DNA from: Aquiflexum lacus
GTDB lineage: Bacteria > Bacteroidota > Bacteroidia > Cytophagales > Cyclobacteriaceae
Length of the DNA stretch: 64,000 nt
Reading direction: 5' to 3'
Assembly: GCF_015476655.1 (NCBI RefSeq)
Contig: NZ_JABFHF010000018.1
Location: 61,543-125,542, forward strand
Shown here: one piece after another, positions 1 to 8,365 of the stretch
How the letters are laid out: every line of letters starts with the position of its first letter
How positions within the stretch are numbered: position 1 is the first letter of the stretch
Position numbers and translations under genes: made by a program
The notes under the pieces: model-generated
Databases searched by the model: none
What the model was told of the DNA's origin: nothing
Seen by the model: only the letters and a program-made list of their open reading frames with translations

Positions 1-21
1 GAAATAGAACTAACTGTAGTT

Positions 22-55
22 AAAAGCGAGACTGAATAAGTCTCGCTTTTTTTTT
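22..55. terminator. Intrinsic terminator of the gene left of the window
   Basis: An 11-bp stem (AAAGCGAGACT paired with AGTCTCGCTTT) with a 5-nt loop is followed by a run of T. It probably ends a gene lying left of the window. The A-rich left flank could let it work in both directions. Confidence 0.8.
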
Positions 56-238
56 AGACTTTTGGCCCGTAATCACATTTTCGGCTAAGTGTTTTTATGA
101 CTAATTTTTTGATAATATTTGCTTATCAAGATTTTAACTATTATTTTAATTGAAATTACCGCTTTTTAAGGACATCGCAACTGTAGAGTTAAATGAGTTT
201 CCTAAAAGATTCATCGGGCAGACTTTCTAATATGGAAT

Positions 239-1315
239 ATGAAATACTCTAATCTGATTTTGCTGGTTCTTTCCTTTTCCCTTTTGCAAAATTGTGGAAA
301 TAAAGACCATGTGGATACCAAAGTATCCATCAATACAATAGAGATCAGGAAGGATTTTTTGTTGGGAGATTCCCTAGGATTGCAGATTGAAATTCTGGAC
401 ACCATAAACCTTGAAGCTCCGGGAAATCCTCCCCTTACTGCAATCCAAGATATAGTATTCTCAGAAAACTTCATTCTCCTATCGGACAGAGTACACGGAC
501 TTTTAAAATTTGACAACAATGGTAGTTTTCTCGGGAAAATCGGGGAGAAGGGAGAGGGGCCAGATGAATATACTATGCCCTATGCGATTCACTTGGATGA
601 AAAGGAAAATGTTGTCTTTGTGGCAGATTGGCAAAAAATGACCGTGATTTCCTATAACCTCGAAGGAAAATTTGAATCGACAAGCAATAAACTGCCGGGG
701 CATCCTATCTCCTTCTATATAGAAAATGATACCCTTCTGGTTGTTCAGGAGACGCTTAATGGTACCAAGGAAAAGCCTCGTCAGGTGGTGATAAGCTCAA
801 TTGAACCCAAAACCCTAGAAATTGAAAACTGGGAAAGGCCACTTTACGGCTATCATTCAAATTACACAATTATCCATCCAATCCTTAGGATAATAAGTCG
901 GGTAAACAACGCAATCTTGTTTTATATGCCAATCATTCGGGGAGATATATCATCGCATAGTGACACAGACACGATCTTTAGAATGGAGGAGGATTATTTG
1001 GTTCCTGAATACTTGCTACATTTCACTGGATTTGACAACACACTTCAATTGGGAATAAGCCAAGTGGTGATGTCCGATAAAAATGCGTTTTTACATGTTG
1101 TATATGACTATCGTTCCTTTTTTATTGTAATTGATTTGGAAAACAATCGTCCCCTAATTCATTTAAGGCAATTATTTGATCAGGAGATGACACATGAAAT
1201 GATTCCAAAGCCATTGAATAAAGATGTGTTTTACTCCATACATAGGAATGAGGATGGAATTGAGGAGAAAAATCCGCTGATCGTGATGTATCGCTTGCCA
1301 TCTTTAAGGAATTAA
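239..1315 (+). CDS. 6-bladed beta-propeller lipoprotein
   Basis: Predicted surface or periplasmic lipoprotein of 358 residues. The N-terminus is a lipoprotein signal peptide with the lipobox ending LLQNC, so Cys19 would be acylated. The body holds propeller-type blade motifs, such as a GKIGEKGEGPDEY segment near residue 100, typical of the 6-bladed beta-propeller lipoproteins abundant in Cyclobacteriaceae. No enzyme active site is visible and the substrate is unknown. The next gene, also a propeller-like lipoprotein, begins within about 30 bp, so the two are probably co-transcribed. The family call is from general sequence character and is fairly safe; any specific role would be a guess. Confidence 0.75.
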   Translation: MKYSNLILLVLSFSLLQNCGNKDHVDTKVSINTIEIRKDFLLGDSLGLQIEILDTINLEAPGNPPLTAIQDIVFSENFILLSDRVHGLLKFDNNGSFLGKIGEKGEGPDEYTMPYAIHLDEKENVVFVADWQKMTVISYNLEGKFESTSNKLPGHPISFYIENDTLLVVQETLNGTKEKPRQVVISSIEPKTLEIENWERPLYGYHSNYTIIHPILRIISRVNNAILFYMPIIRGDISSHSDTDTIFRMEEDYLVPEYLLHFTGFDNTLQLGISQVVMSDKNAFLHVVYDYRSFFIVIDLENNRPLIHLRQLFDQEMTHEMIPKPLNKDVFYSIHRNEDGIEEKNPLIVMYRLPSLRN

Positions 1316-1341
1316 ATTTGAAGTATTTGACCCACGTAATA

Positions 1342-2523
1342 ATGCCTACAAATAAAAAAAATATTCTATTCTCTTATTTCCTACTTCTTGAAATCCTTTT
1401 CTCCTGCTCAAAGCCTGTTGGAAAATTAGCTTGGGGATATCTGAAGGATGTTGAATTCTTAATTGATACCCTTATGGTGGATGCCGGTGAGGAGATTATT
1501 TTTTTGAAATATGGATTACAGACTGCTGATGTTAGTGTGGATGGAAAATACCTTTTGAACTTCAATATGGATGACCATACCCTAGAGAAAATCAATTTGG
1601 ATCGGCTGGTACTTGAGGAAAAGATCCCCTTCGAGAAAGAGGGCCCAAATGGGACTGGGGATGTTTTTGGTGGATTTGAAATCAGAAATGAAAATCAATT
1701 CACCATCACAGATATGAGGGGGACTTCATTATTTGCATTTGATGGGAATAAACTGATGAGTATACGGTATGATAGTTTCTTTTTAGAAAATGACCTAATG
1801 TCAGGTGGTGAGTACATCAGTCAATATACCTTTCTAGATAAAAAAGCCGAAAAGCTTTACGCTTTGATCAATCGCTGGGATTCTAAAGCCACTGAATTGG
1901 GTGTTTTTCATGTAGAAACCTATGATGTTTTAAGAGTCTCTTTGCCTGATTTTCATGATCTATCGAAGTATGCCATTACTTTGTGGATTGGGAAGAGCAG
2001 CTTCGGAAGTGGACCAAGTGTGGCCTTGAAAGGTTTCGATAATAAAGTGGTTTTATCAAATCCGACAATAAGCTCAATGGCAATTTATGATACAACTAAG
2101 GATTCACTTTATGTGAAAAACTTCAACAGTCAGTTGACCGTTAATCAAAAAATCGTTAATTACCAATTGGAGCATGAAACTGAGGAAAGCTTGGATGCGG
2201 AACTAGCCAGATTCTATCAGGAGATACATTTCTTACCTCCTTTTTGGGATGAGCAAAACCAGGTTTTTTATCGATTTTCTTATATGGATTTACCCTCCAA
2301 TTCCGAAAACCGGTCTGGTGTCCAATCTAGAATTTTCTTGTCAGTTTTAGATAAGGGCCTAAACCTTATTGGAGAAGCACAAGTGCCTGGCTTGGACAAA
2401 AAACTCACAAAATCATTTTCAGGCCAGTTTCCTAAGCATTTTGCCAAGGATGGTAATATCTGGATTTATGAGAATATGAATGACGAGATGTGCTTTGTGG
2501 TATTATCCATAACCAAGGAATAA
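1342..2523 (+). CDS. DUF4221-like lipoprotein
   Basis: A 393-residue predicted lipoprotein. I place the start at the ATG at 1342 rather than at the in-frame TTG at 1318, because this gives a compact signal peptide ending in the lipobox LFSC (Cys22). The sequence contains the segment FEKEGPNGTG, which is nearly repeated in the lipoprotein at 9791-10924 (FEKEGPNGVG). Both open with a similar IDTVMVDSG/IDTLMVDAG segment, so they are paralogues of the DUF4221 type. The function of the family is unknown; a beta-propeller fold exposed at the cell surface is likely. It lies just downstream of another lipoprotein gene and probably shares its transcript. Confidence 0.7.
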   Translation: MPTNKKNILFSYFLLLEILFSCSKPVGKLAWGYLKDVEFLIDTLMVDAGEEIIFLKYGLQTADVSVDGKYLLNFNMDDHTLEKINLDRLVLEEKIPFEKEGPNGTGDVFGGFEIRNENQFTITDMRGTSLFAFDGNKLMSIRYDSFFLENDLMSGGEYISQYTFLDKKAEKLYALINRWDSKATELGVFHVETYDVLRVSLPDFHDLSKYAITLWIGKSSFGSGPSVALKGFDNKVVLSNPTISSMAIYDTTKDSLYVKNFNSQLTVNQKIVNYQLEHETEESLDAELARFYQEIHFLPPFWDEQNQVFYRFSYMDLPSNSENRSGVQSRIFLSVLDKGLNLIGEAQVPGLDKKLTKSFSGQFPKHFAKDGNIWIYENMNDEMCFVVLSITKE

Positions 2524-2560
2524 TAGAATTACTCTGAAAGCAAATAATCCAGTAAAATAG

Positions 2561-2761
2561 TTAGGTCATATTATTGATCAAAAATTAACTTCAAAGGCCT
2601 ATAATTTCAAAGGGGAGCCACTTGATGATGAAGGTGATCCTGTAGTTCTTAATTTATTGGATGCCAGCAGTGACACATTCTATTATGTAAAAACAATTGG
2701 GTTTACAAATGCTTGAAAGGAAGAGCAAAATCCTGTAATCGGGATAGTCAGATTAAAATAA
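2561..2761 (+). pseudogene. C-terminal remnant of a lipoprotein gene
   Basis: One frame is open from 2561 and reads as a plausible protein tail (KAYNFKGEPLDDEGDPVV and onward). It is broken by an in-frame TGA at 2714-2716 and continues in the same frame to a TAA at 2759-2761, ending in ENPVIGIVRLK-like residues (QNPVIGIVRLK). Such endings are common in the propeller lipoproteins of this group. No start codon or N-terminal part is present, so this is read as the decayed 3' end of a third lipoprotein gene of the upstream cluster. It abuts the stop codon of the toxin gene on the other strand. Confidence 0.55.
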
Positions 2762-3136
2762 TCAAATTAAAACTAGTCCGTCAATTCTTTGAAAATGCTT
2801 TTTATTTAAAGTGGCTAAAGGAATATTGTGGTATTTTGCTGTAGCTCCAATTAGTAAATCTGCCAAATCAATCAATTTGTTTTGCTTTTTCAAAAAAGTA
2901 TAAATATCAATTGCAACTATTGAACAATTTTGGTCAAAAGGTAAAATGGTTAGCTTATTGTATAATTCATTCCAAAAGTCAGAGTTAGAAAGCTTATTTC
3001 CAATACCAATCTCATATTGTGTGATGGTTGAAATTGCGAAACCATTTTCCTCCGACAATAATTCAAAAAAATAAGATTTTGACTTATCTTTTTTTCTAAA
3101 AAGATCGATCAACACCGATGAATCTAAAAGTATCAT
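2762..3136 (-). CDS. PIN-domain ribonuclease toxin, VapC-like
   Basis: A 124-residue PIN-domain protein, probably the RNA-cleaving toxin of a type II toxin-antitoxin pair. The acidic residues that bind Mg/Mn are visible: Asp5 in LLDSSVLID, Glu42 in ITQYEIG, and Asp90/Asp93 in DLADLLIGATA, followed by the TLNKKHF motif (Asn111) near the C-terminus. The length is normal for VapC. Its start codon overlaps the stop codon of the upstream small gene by 4 bp (ATGA), the usual antitoxin-then-toxin arrangement. PIN domains of this size typically cut tRNA or rRNA; the target here cannot be read from sequence. Confidence 0.85.
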   Translation of the reverse strand: MILLDSSVLIDLFRKKDKSKSYFFELLSEENGFAISTITQYEIGIGNKLSNSDFWNELYNKLTILPFDQNCSIVAIDIYTFLKKQNKLIDLADLLIGATAKYHNIPLATLNKKHFQRIDGLVLI

Positions 3137-3366
3137 GCTATTCTTGAGAGGTTAATATGCTTTCTGGCATTTTTGAAAGCCTCTATTTGCTCATCTGTCC
3201 ATGTAGGAGCCTTTAAGATTAGCTTTTGAAAATCTTCTTTCGAAGCTGATCTCTTGGTTTTTTCTTTCTGATTTACCGATTCAAAAAGTTTCTCTTTCAA
3301 ATCTTCAGGCAGTTGACTTACGATTTCAACCAATTGTTCAAATTTAATATCCATTGTCAATTCCAT
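3133..3366 (-). CDS. Antitoxin of the VapBC-like pair
   Basis: A 77-residue acidic/basic small protein directly upstream of the PIN-domain gene and overlapping it by 4 bp. The N-terminal part resembles the DUF2281-like helical segment (QLVEIVSQLPEDLKEKLFES) that is common in antitoxins paired with PIN toxins. The C-terminal part (WTDEQIEAFKNARKHIN) is a likely toxin-wrapping tail. It would neutralise the toxin and repress its own operon. The identification depends mostly on position and size. An internal ATG four codons in is an alternative start. Confidence 0.7.
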   Translation of the reverse strand: MELTMDIKFEQLVEIVSQLPEDLKEKLFESVNQKEKTKRSASKEDFQKLILKAPTWTDEQIEAFKNARKHINLSRIA

Positions 3367-3475
3367 TTCTTTTTGATAAAGTTACGAATATCCAAATTAA
3401 CCTTATAACCCCTGTTTTCAAAATATCAGTAAATCAAGATGTCCTAATTTCAAATTAGTTTAACAGAGGGTGATT

Positions 3476-4207
3476 TCACCTCACCCCATAACTCAGCCTC
3501 ATCGTAATCGATGCGCTTTTTTCTTTAGAGGAAGTATTAAAAGTCCCACCCCATGAATAATCCTCTGTGGAATTCTGACCTGTAATCTGAAAAATACCCA
3601 TATTGGCGGAGATCAATCTACCCAGTTTTGATCCTGAATTTTCAGCAATCCGTTCTGCTCTTAGCCTTGCATCTTCTGTGGCTTTGGAAATCATTTCGAT
3701 TTTCAGACTTTCCAATTCTGTGTAATAATATCTGGGTGGCTGTGAATAGAATTTTACTCCCTGAAGCAGCAATTCGGTTATCTCTCTCGAAATCTGCTCT
3801 ACTTTGTCCACTTCCTTGGATTCAATCTGAAGGGACTGATTCAATTGGTAACCCTTGAAAGTCTGGCCCATAAAATTTCCATTGCTGCTGTAATTTTGAT
3901 CATAAAGAGGGTTGGTATTCACCGCTTTGAAAATAATCTGTTCTTTGGGAATGCCTTTGGCCACCAAATATTCTGTGACTGCCTTCCGGTCTTTTTCAAG
4001 ATCAGAATAGGCTGTTTTGATTTCATAATTCTCCCTACTGAAATTCCCTTCCCATACCACAAGGTCTGATGTGAAATTCTGTTGCCCCAAACCAGTGACA
4101 TCGACCGTACCTGATTTTTTATTTCTGTTGATAATGGCATTGCCCAAGATAGCTGCTGCAATGATGATGGACAAGGCAAAAATGATAGCGGTAAGATGTT
4201 TTTTCAT
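3476..4207 (-). CDS. SIMPL domain protein (DUF541)
   Basis: A 243-residue protein with one N-terminal hydrophobic segment (residues about 5-27) acting as signal anchor, followed by a SIMPL/DUF541 domain. Family landmarks include the VDVTGLGQQNF start, a SREITELLLQGVKF stretch and the KATEDARLRAERIAENSG helix. SIMPL proteins are found in the periplasm or outer membrane and assemble into large oligomers (BP26-like); their biochemical role is not settled. It is the last gene of a same-strand set with the DUF2207 and LemA genes, separated by about 60 bp, so a shared transcript is plausible. Confidence 0.85.
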   Translation of the reverse strand: MKKHLTAIIFALSIIIAAAILGNAIINRNKKSGTVDVTGLGQQNFTSDLVVWEGNFSRENYEIKTAYSDLEKDRKAVTEYLVAKGIPKEQIIFKAVNTNPLYDQNYSSNGNFMGQTFKGYQLNQSLQIESKEVDKVEQISREITELLLQGVKFYSQPPRYYYTELESLKIEMISKATEDARLRAERIAENSGSKLGRLISANMGIFQITGQNSTEDYSWGGTFNTSSKEKSASITMRLSYGVR

Positions 4208-4268
4208 AGTAGCGGAAATGAATTACTTCCTTAAAATTACAATAATATACCATATTGTTAAATTGAAC

Positions 4269-6167
4269 TCAACGTCCGCCTCCGCCTCCGCCGCCTCTTC
4301 CACCTCCGGAAGAACCTCCACCTGATGATCCACTGCCGCCGCTGCTATTCGTGCCTGAGGAACGATTGATGGAATTGGTAAGGGATCTGTTGATATGATT
4401 CCCCAATGCACCATAGGAATATGCCCGGGAGCCCGAATACCAAGAAGTGCGGTGCTGGTTTTGAAGGCTGGCTCTTTCCATTAAGGTTTGGAATTTCTGT
4501 CCCCAGATTTTGTCCACTTTAAATGCCATGGCGTACGGAAGGAGCTTTTCAAATACTTCGGGAGTCAACTTTGGAGGATTGAACATCTGAAGTTGTCTTT
4601 CTTCAGCAGCACTCAAATACCTTTTGAAGCCGTCAATTCTTGCCTTTAAATCCAATTTTTCTTCACTTGGCCTACGGATCAGATAGATATAGGTGAAGAA
4701 AGAAATGACTGCGAAAACAATAAAAACAATAAGCGTAAAATTATTCAGTGAAATGGCACTATTGGAAAATAAATAAAAAGAACCCCCCAAAAACAACATC
4801 CCTATCAAGGAAAAAAACAACCAGTTTGTCCCCCTTTTTTTTATAAGAGAAATGCTGATAAAAACCACAAAGAAAATAGCCAGAGGAAGTATTGGAATGT
4901 CTCCAATATTAAAATCCAGCGTTGTTGGTGGACCATAATAATTGTAATCAAATCTTCTTGCCACCAAAGCATAAATTATAAAAATAAAAACGGGACCAAA
5001 CCAAAATTTCCAATTGCTCCCCTGTGTTAAAAAAGGTTTATGCTCCGTCACCAAACTGTTCATATAGGCCTGATACATACTTTTAAAATGGCTGCTGTAT
5101 TTTCCATCAATGACCACGATATTGCTATTGGTGAAAAAATATTGCATCAGCTTCCGCTCTTCTTTGGGCAAAGCATCATCACCCTCCTTTATTTTTACCA
5201 AATGGAATTCGGTGGATTTAAATAATCCAAAGAGCTGATCTTTGCTTTTTTCTTCAATTCTCAAATACCCATTCACAGCCAAGTGTACAATAGAAGCAGA
5301 TATCAACTCTCCCCAAAAATATCCTTTATGAAGCATACCCAAAGAAGCTGGGGACAAATCGGATGGAGGGTTAAATTCAGGGATGACAGTTGGGCTGGGT
5401 GGATCCACCCCATACTTTTGCCAGGTATAGATGTAATAGACCAAAAGGACTAAGGTCATAATACATGTAAATATCAATAAACCAAACTGTTCAAAAAAAG
5501 TAGGCGGGGGAGGAAGACTTACAATTCCTTTGGTAAATCCTGTTGCTATGGTGAGATTTTGCCCGGAAGCAAGGTTTTCTGCCCTGAACATCATTCTACC
5601 ATCGGGAAGCGTTTCAGTACTGCAGTTTTGTTCAGTAGAGCCTGAATATCCTGTATAGCAAGAAGATTGTAAAAATTCCGCTTCTTGAGGAATTTGGACA
5701 GCTGCTGAAATGCCTGCAATTCTAAAATCCCAGCCAAAGCCATTCACATTCCAATACAGCTCATCATAATCCTCAAAATAGCCCAGTTGCCCTTCCGCAG
5801 TATATTTTATTTGAAAAGTATACCAGCCAGGTTCCAAAAAACTATCGTCACCAACATTGATAAACAATTTTCCCTGCTTCTTTTCTGTATCATAAGGACT
5901 GTCCCCGCCATTCATTTTTACGTGGATGACCTTATAATCGGTTTTGACAGTTTTATAACGATAATCCGTGCCGGACAAAGGCAAGGTCCTCACAATCCCT
6001 CTTCTGATCTGATCGCCGGCAGCATAAATTTCGATGGTCTCAGTAACGGTCAGCATGCCTGAAGCATCTACCTGCAAATCCGAGTGGAATGACCTGATGT
6101 ATTCCTCCTGGGCATGAAGAGAAAAGGCAAAAACAGATGTAAGAAAGAAAAAAAATAGCTTTTTCAC
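4269..6167 (-). CDS. DUF2207 membrane protein
   Basis: A 632-residue protein starting with a GTG codon (6165-6167) that overlaps the LemA stop as GTGA. It has a signal peptide (cleavage likely after FSLHA), an extracytoplasmic DUF2207 domain (residues about 20-215), a transmembrane helix near 225-245, a middle soluble region, further hydrophobic helices around 390-500, and a Ser/Gly-rich tail ending in a GGGRGGGGGGGR-like segment. DUF2207 proteins with glycine-rich tails are regularly coupled to LemA in bacteria. The function is unknown; an envelope-homeostasis role is often inferred. The glycine-rich tail is normal for the family. Confidence 0.9.
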   Translation of the reverse strand: MKKLFFFFLTSVFAFSLHAQEEYIRSFHSDLQVDASGMLTVTETIEIYAAGDQIRRGIVRTLPLSGTDYRYKTVKTDYKVIHVKMNGGDSPYDTEKKQGKLFINVGDDSFLEPGWYTFQIKYTAEGQLGYFEDYDELYWNVNGFGWDFRIAGISAAVQIPQEAEFLQSSCYTGYSGSTEQNCSTETLPDGRMMFRAENLASGQNLTIATGFTKGIVSLPPPPTFFEQFGLLIFTCIMTLVLLVYYIYTWQKYGVDPPSPTVIPEFNPPSDLSPASLGMLHKGYFWGELISASIVHLAVNGYLRIEEKSKDQLFGLFKSTEFHLVKIKEGDDALPKEERKLMQYFFTNSNIVVIDGKYSSHFKSMYQAYMNSLVTEHKPFLTQGSNWKFWFGPVFIFIIYALVARRFDYNYYGPPTTLDFNIGDIPILPLAIFFVVFISISLIKKRGTNWLFFSLIGMLFLGGSFYLFSNSAISLNNFTLIVFIVFAVISFFTYIYLIRRPSEEKLDLKARIDGFKRYLSAAEERQLQMFNPPKLTPEVFEKLLPYAMAFKVDKIWGQKFQTLMERASLQNQHRTSWYSGSRAYSYGALGNHINRSLTNSINRSSGTNSSGGSGSSGGGSSGGGRGGGGGGGR

Positions 6168-6721
6168 TTGAAACTGACTTTTGGTACACTTCGCTCGGTG
6201 ATACTGTCAAGTTCAAAAAACGCGGATTTCTGAAATCCAAAATTATTGGCTACCAGATTACTTGGGAAAGAATCAATCAAAATATTCTGATCCCTCACGG
6301 AACCATTGTAGTATCGCCTCGACCGTTCAATATCCTGTTCAATGGAAGCAAGGTCTTTTTGCATCTGAAGAAAATTGGTGTTGGATTTTAGATCAGGATA
6401 CCTTTCAGCTACAGCGAACAACCCCATAAGAGATCGGTTTAGGTTGTTTTCAGCGGCCTGTTGCTCCGCTACGCCTTGGGCTGATTGGGCGGCAGTCCGT
6501 GCTTGTGTGACGCTGTCCAAGGTTTCTCTTTCATGGGTAGCATAGCCTTTTACCGTTTCCAATAGATTTGGGATCAAATCATATCGCTTTTTCAGCTGAA
6601 CATCAATGCCGCTCCATGCTTCTGAAACAGTAGTCCTTAATTTTACCAACCTGTTGTAAATACTGATGACATAAAATGCTAAAAGAATTGCAAGAGCAAC
6701 GATAATTAGGGTGACAGTCAT
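6164..6721 (-). CDS. lemA: LemA family protein
   Basis: A 185-residue protein with an N-terminal membrane anchor (residues about 2-20) and the helical LemA domain. Recognisable motifs are YNRLVKLR, SEAWSGIDVQLKKRYDLIPNL and the following ETVKGYATHE. I choose the ATG at 6721 in preference to a TTG at 6748 because it places the anchor at the very N-terminus as in relatives. LemA is a small inner-membrane protein of uncertain function. It is the first gene of the LemA-DUF2207-SIMPL set and its stop overlaps the start of the DUF2207 gene by 4 bp, so translation is coupled. Confidence 0.92.
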   Translation of the reverse strand: MTVTLIIVALAILLAFYVISIYNRLVKLRTTVSEAWSGIDVQLKKRYDLIPNLLETVKGYATHERETLDSVTQARTAAQSAQGVAEQQAAENNLNRSLMGLFAVAERYPDLKSNTNFLQMQKDLASIEQDIERSRRYYNGSVRDQNILIDSFPSNLVANNFGFQKSAFFELDSITERSVPKVSFK

Positions 6722-6797
6722 AGGCTTATTTTTAAAGTTCGAAATCAATATAAAAAGAAATGCTGGGTTTTCAAATTTGATTGGTTAGTAGGTAATC

Positions 6798-8279
6798 TCA
6801 CATAACCCGCTGTTTATACCCATTTTTAGGTTGAGCATCAAGAGGGATGAGGTAACCATTGACAATGGCATATTTCAATACTCCTCCTTCAGCAAGGTAA
6901 AAATTAGTACTTCCACCCATACGGATATCAAAAGGGATCGAGGCGGAATTTTGCAACGCCAAAATGGGCAAATTATACAATTCCCAATCGCTTGCTTCTT
7001 TTACTTTCACGGCTAGAAACCCTTCTTTGAGCAATTCGAAAGCTTTTTCAGGAGTAATGTCTGAGAGTTTTTCAAATTCATTCTCATAAATTTTGCCTTC
7101 TACTATTTCCATACCTGTTGCGTCCAATTCCTCAAAACCATAGAAAATGGACAAATCTCCCAAATCTTCTATCGCTCCGTTGACATAGTAGGAATCATGT
7201 GCATCTACTTCCCGCTGTCGGATACCTAGATCCACTTTATACTTTAAGTCACCCTTATTCATGGATACATTTTTGAGCAGGACATCCATCAATCTGGTAG
7301 AATTGTCAGGAATCCCATAATAATCATCAAGGGAATAGCTTTCATAGCTCTGATCGGCAATTTCCTGGAGGGCATGGAGGATAATCATAAAATTCAGTTT
7401 TCTGATATACTGCTTTTCCGGATCATTTGGATATCCCCCGGATTCGATAAGAATCGTGCTCGTACCCCATTTTTGGATATTGTCTCCAAAAGCTCTGGGC
7501 TCAAAGGCATCATCATATTTCCCAACATGCCCCGGGGCAACTTCCTGAACGACTCTGTTCATACCTACTATGACCTGCATGGCTTTTTTTCGGATGTCAT
7601 TGACTTCTGTTTCGTAATTGTAGGCAGGGGCCAAAACTGAAATTGCAGCTGGAGTTGGATTTTCTCCTGCTGTGTAATAGATATTCTGATCATGCAAATT
7701 GAAGCCAAAATGAGGAGAAAATGAATCTCTGGCATTTTTCAATATTACCGCTTCTGGAGAGGTAAGTTGGGCAGCATCCCTATTCAGGTCTATATTTAGG
7801 GCATTTCTTCTGTTCCATTGATCCATTCCATCAGGATTGAGCATGGGAATAAAGCGCAGGGTAAGTTTTTCCTTCAAGTTGTTTCTCAGGTTGTCAAATC
7901 CATCATCTTTGCCTTCCAAAAAATTGAAGAGGTCAAATAAAGCCATGGTAGCGGTTGCTTCATTTCCATGCATCTGTGACCACAACATGACCTTGGTCGG
8001 GCCATTTCCCATGGTCATTTGGTAGATGGATTTTCCTTCTACGGATTTACCTATTTCTAAAACTTCAAAATCACCTTTTCGGTCTTTCACCAAATGGATG
8101 ACATCTGCATTTTTGAATCTTCTGGCCTGAACACTTTTCTCCTTGTACTTCTCGTATGCAGATTCTAAAACAGGAACATCTATGTTTGGAATAGCCACTC
8201 TCTGTTCACAGGAAACAGTTAAATGAAGAATAAGAAGAAAAACACTGAGCAATAATTTAATAGAACTATCTTTATTCAT
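6798..8279 (-). CDS. M14 family zinc carboxypeptidase lipoprotein
   Basis: A 493-residue secreted lipoprotein (lipobox LTVSC, Cys24) with an M14 metallopeptidase domain in the N-terminal two thirds. The zinc ligands appear as His104 and Glu107 in QMHGNEAT and a later His in FNLHDQN; the catalytic Glu lies in TILIESGGY. Substrate side-chain contacts (NPDGMDQWNRRNALNIDLNRD) match M14 enzymes that act on peptides or muropeptides. It is divergent from a dipeptide epimerase, which recalls the mpaA-ycjG pair of E. coli in murein peptide recycling. Here the peptidase would act outside the cytoplasm. The C-terminal 150 residues are not assignable. Confidence 0.87.
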   Translation of the reverse strand: MNKDSSIKLLLSVFLLILHLTVSCEQRVAIPNIDVPVLESAYEKYKEKSVQARRFKNADVIHLVKDRKGDFEVLEIGKSVEGKSIYQMTMGNGPTKVMLWSQMHGNEATATMALFDLFNFLEGKDDGFDNLRNNLKEKLTLRFIPMLNPDGMDQWNRRNALNIDLNRDAAQLTSPEAVILKNARDSFSPHFGFNLHDQNIYYTAGENPTPAAISVLAPAYNYETEVNDIRKKAMQVIVGMNRVVQEVAPGHVGKYDDAFEPRAFGDNIQKWGTSTILIESGGYPNDPEKQYIRKLNFMIILHALQEIADQSYESYSLDDYYGIPDNSTRLMDVLLKNVSMNKGDLKYKVDLGIRQREVDAHDSYYVNGAIEDLGDLSIFYGFEELDATGMEIVEGKIYENEFEKLSDITPEKAFELLKEGFLAVKVKEASDWELYNLPILALQNSASIPFDIRMGGSTNFYLAEGGVLKYAIVNGYLIPLDAQPKNGYKQRVM

Positions 8280-8336
8280 TGGGAATTTGAGTTAATTTAA
8301 TTTCCTAAGTTAGGAACTTAAGCAAAAAAATAAATT

Positions 8337-8344
8337 TACTTTTG
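8337..8344 (+). promoter_or_regulatory. Putative -7 promoter element of the epimerase gene
   Basis: The sequence TACTTTTG matches the Bacteroidota -7 consensus TAnnTTTG and lies 22 bp before the ATG of the dipeptide epimerase. No good TTTG -33 element is seen at the proper distance. Confidence 0.5.
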
Positions 8345-8365
8345 CCTCAAAATTGAAATTTAACT

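Noticed and set aside
1..39. Frame ending TAA inside the first hairpin could be the tail of an upstream gene
   Set aside because: Only 12 codons are visible and another frame stops just before the hairpin, so the coding frame cannot be decided.
3919..4414. Alternative frames on both strands across the SIMPL and DUF2207 ends
   Set aside because: They are frame shadows of two well-supported genes.
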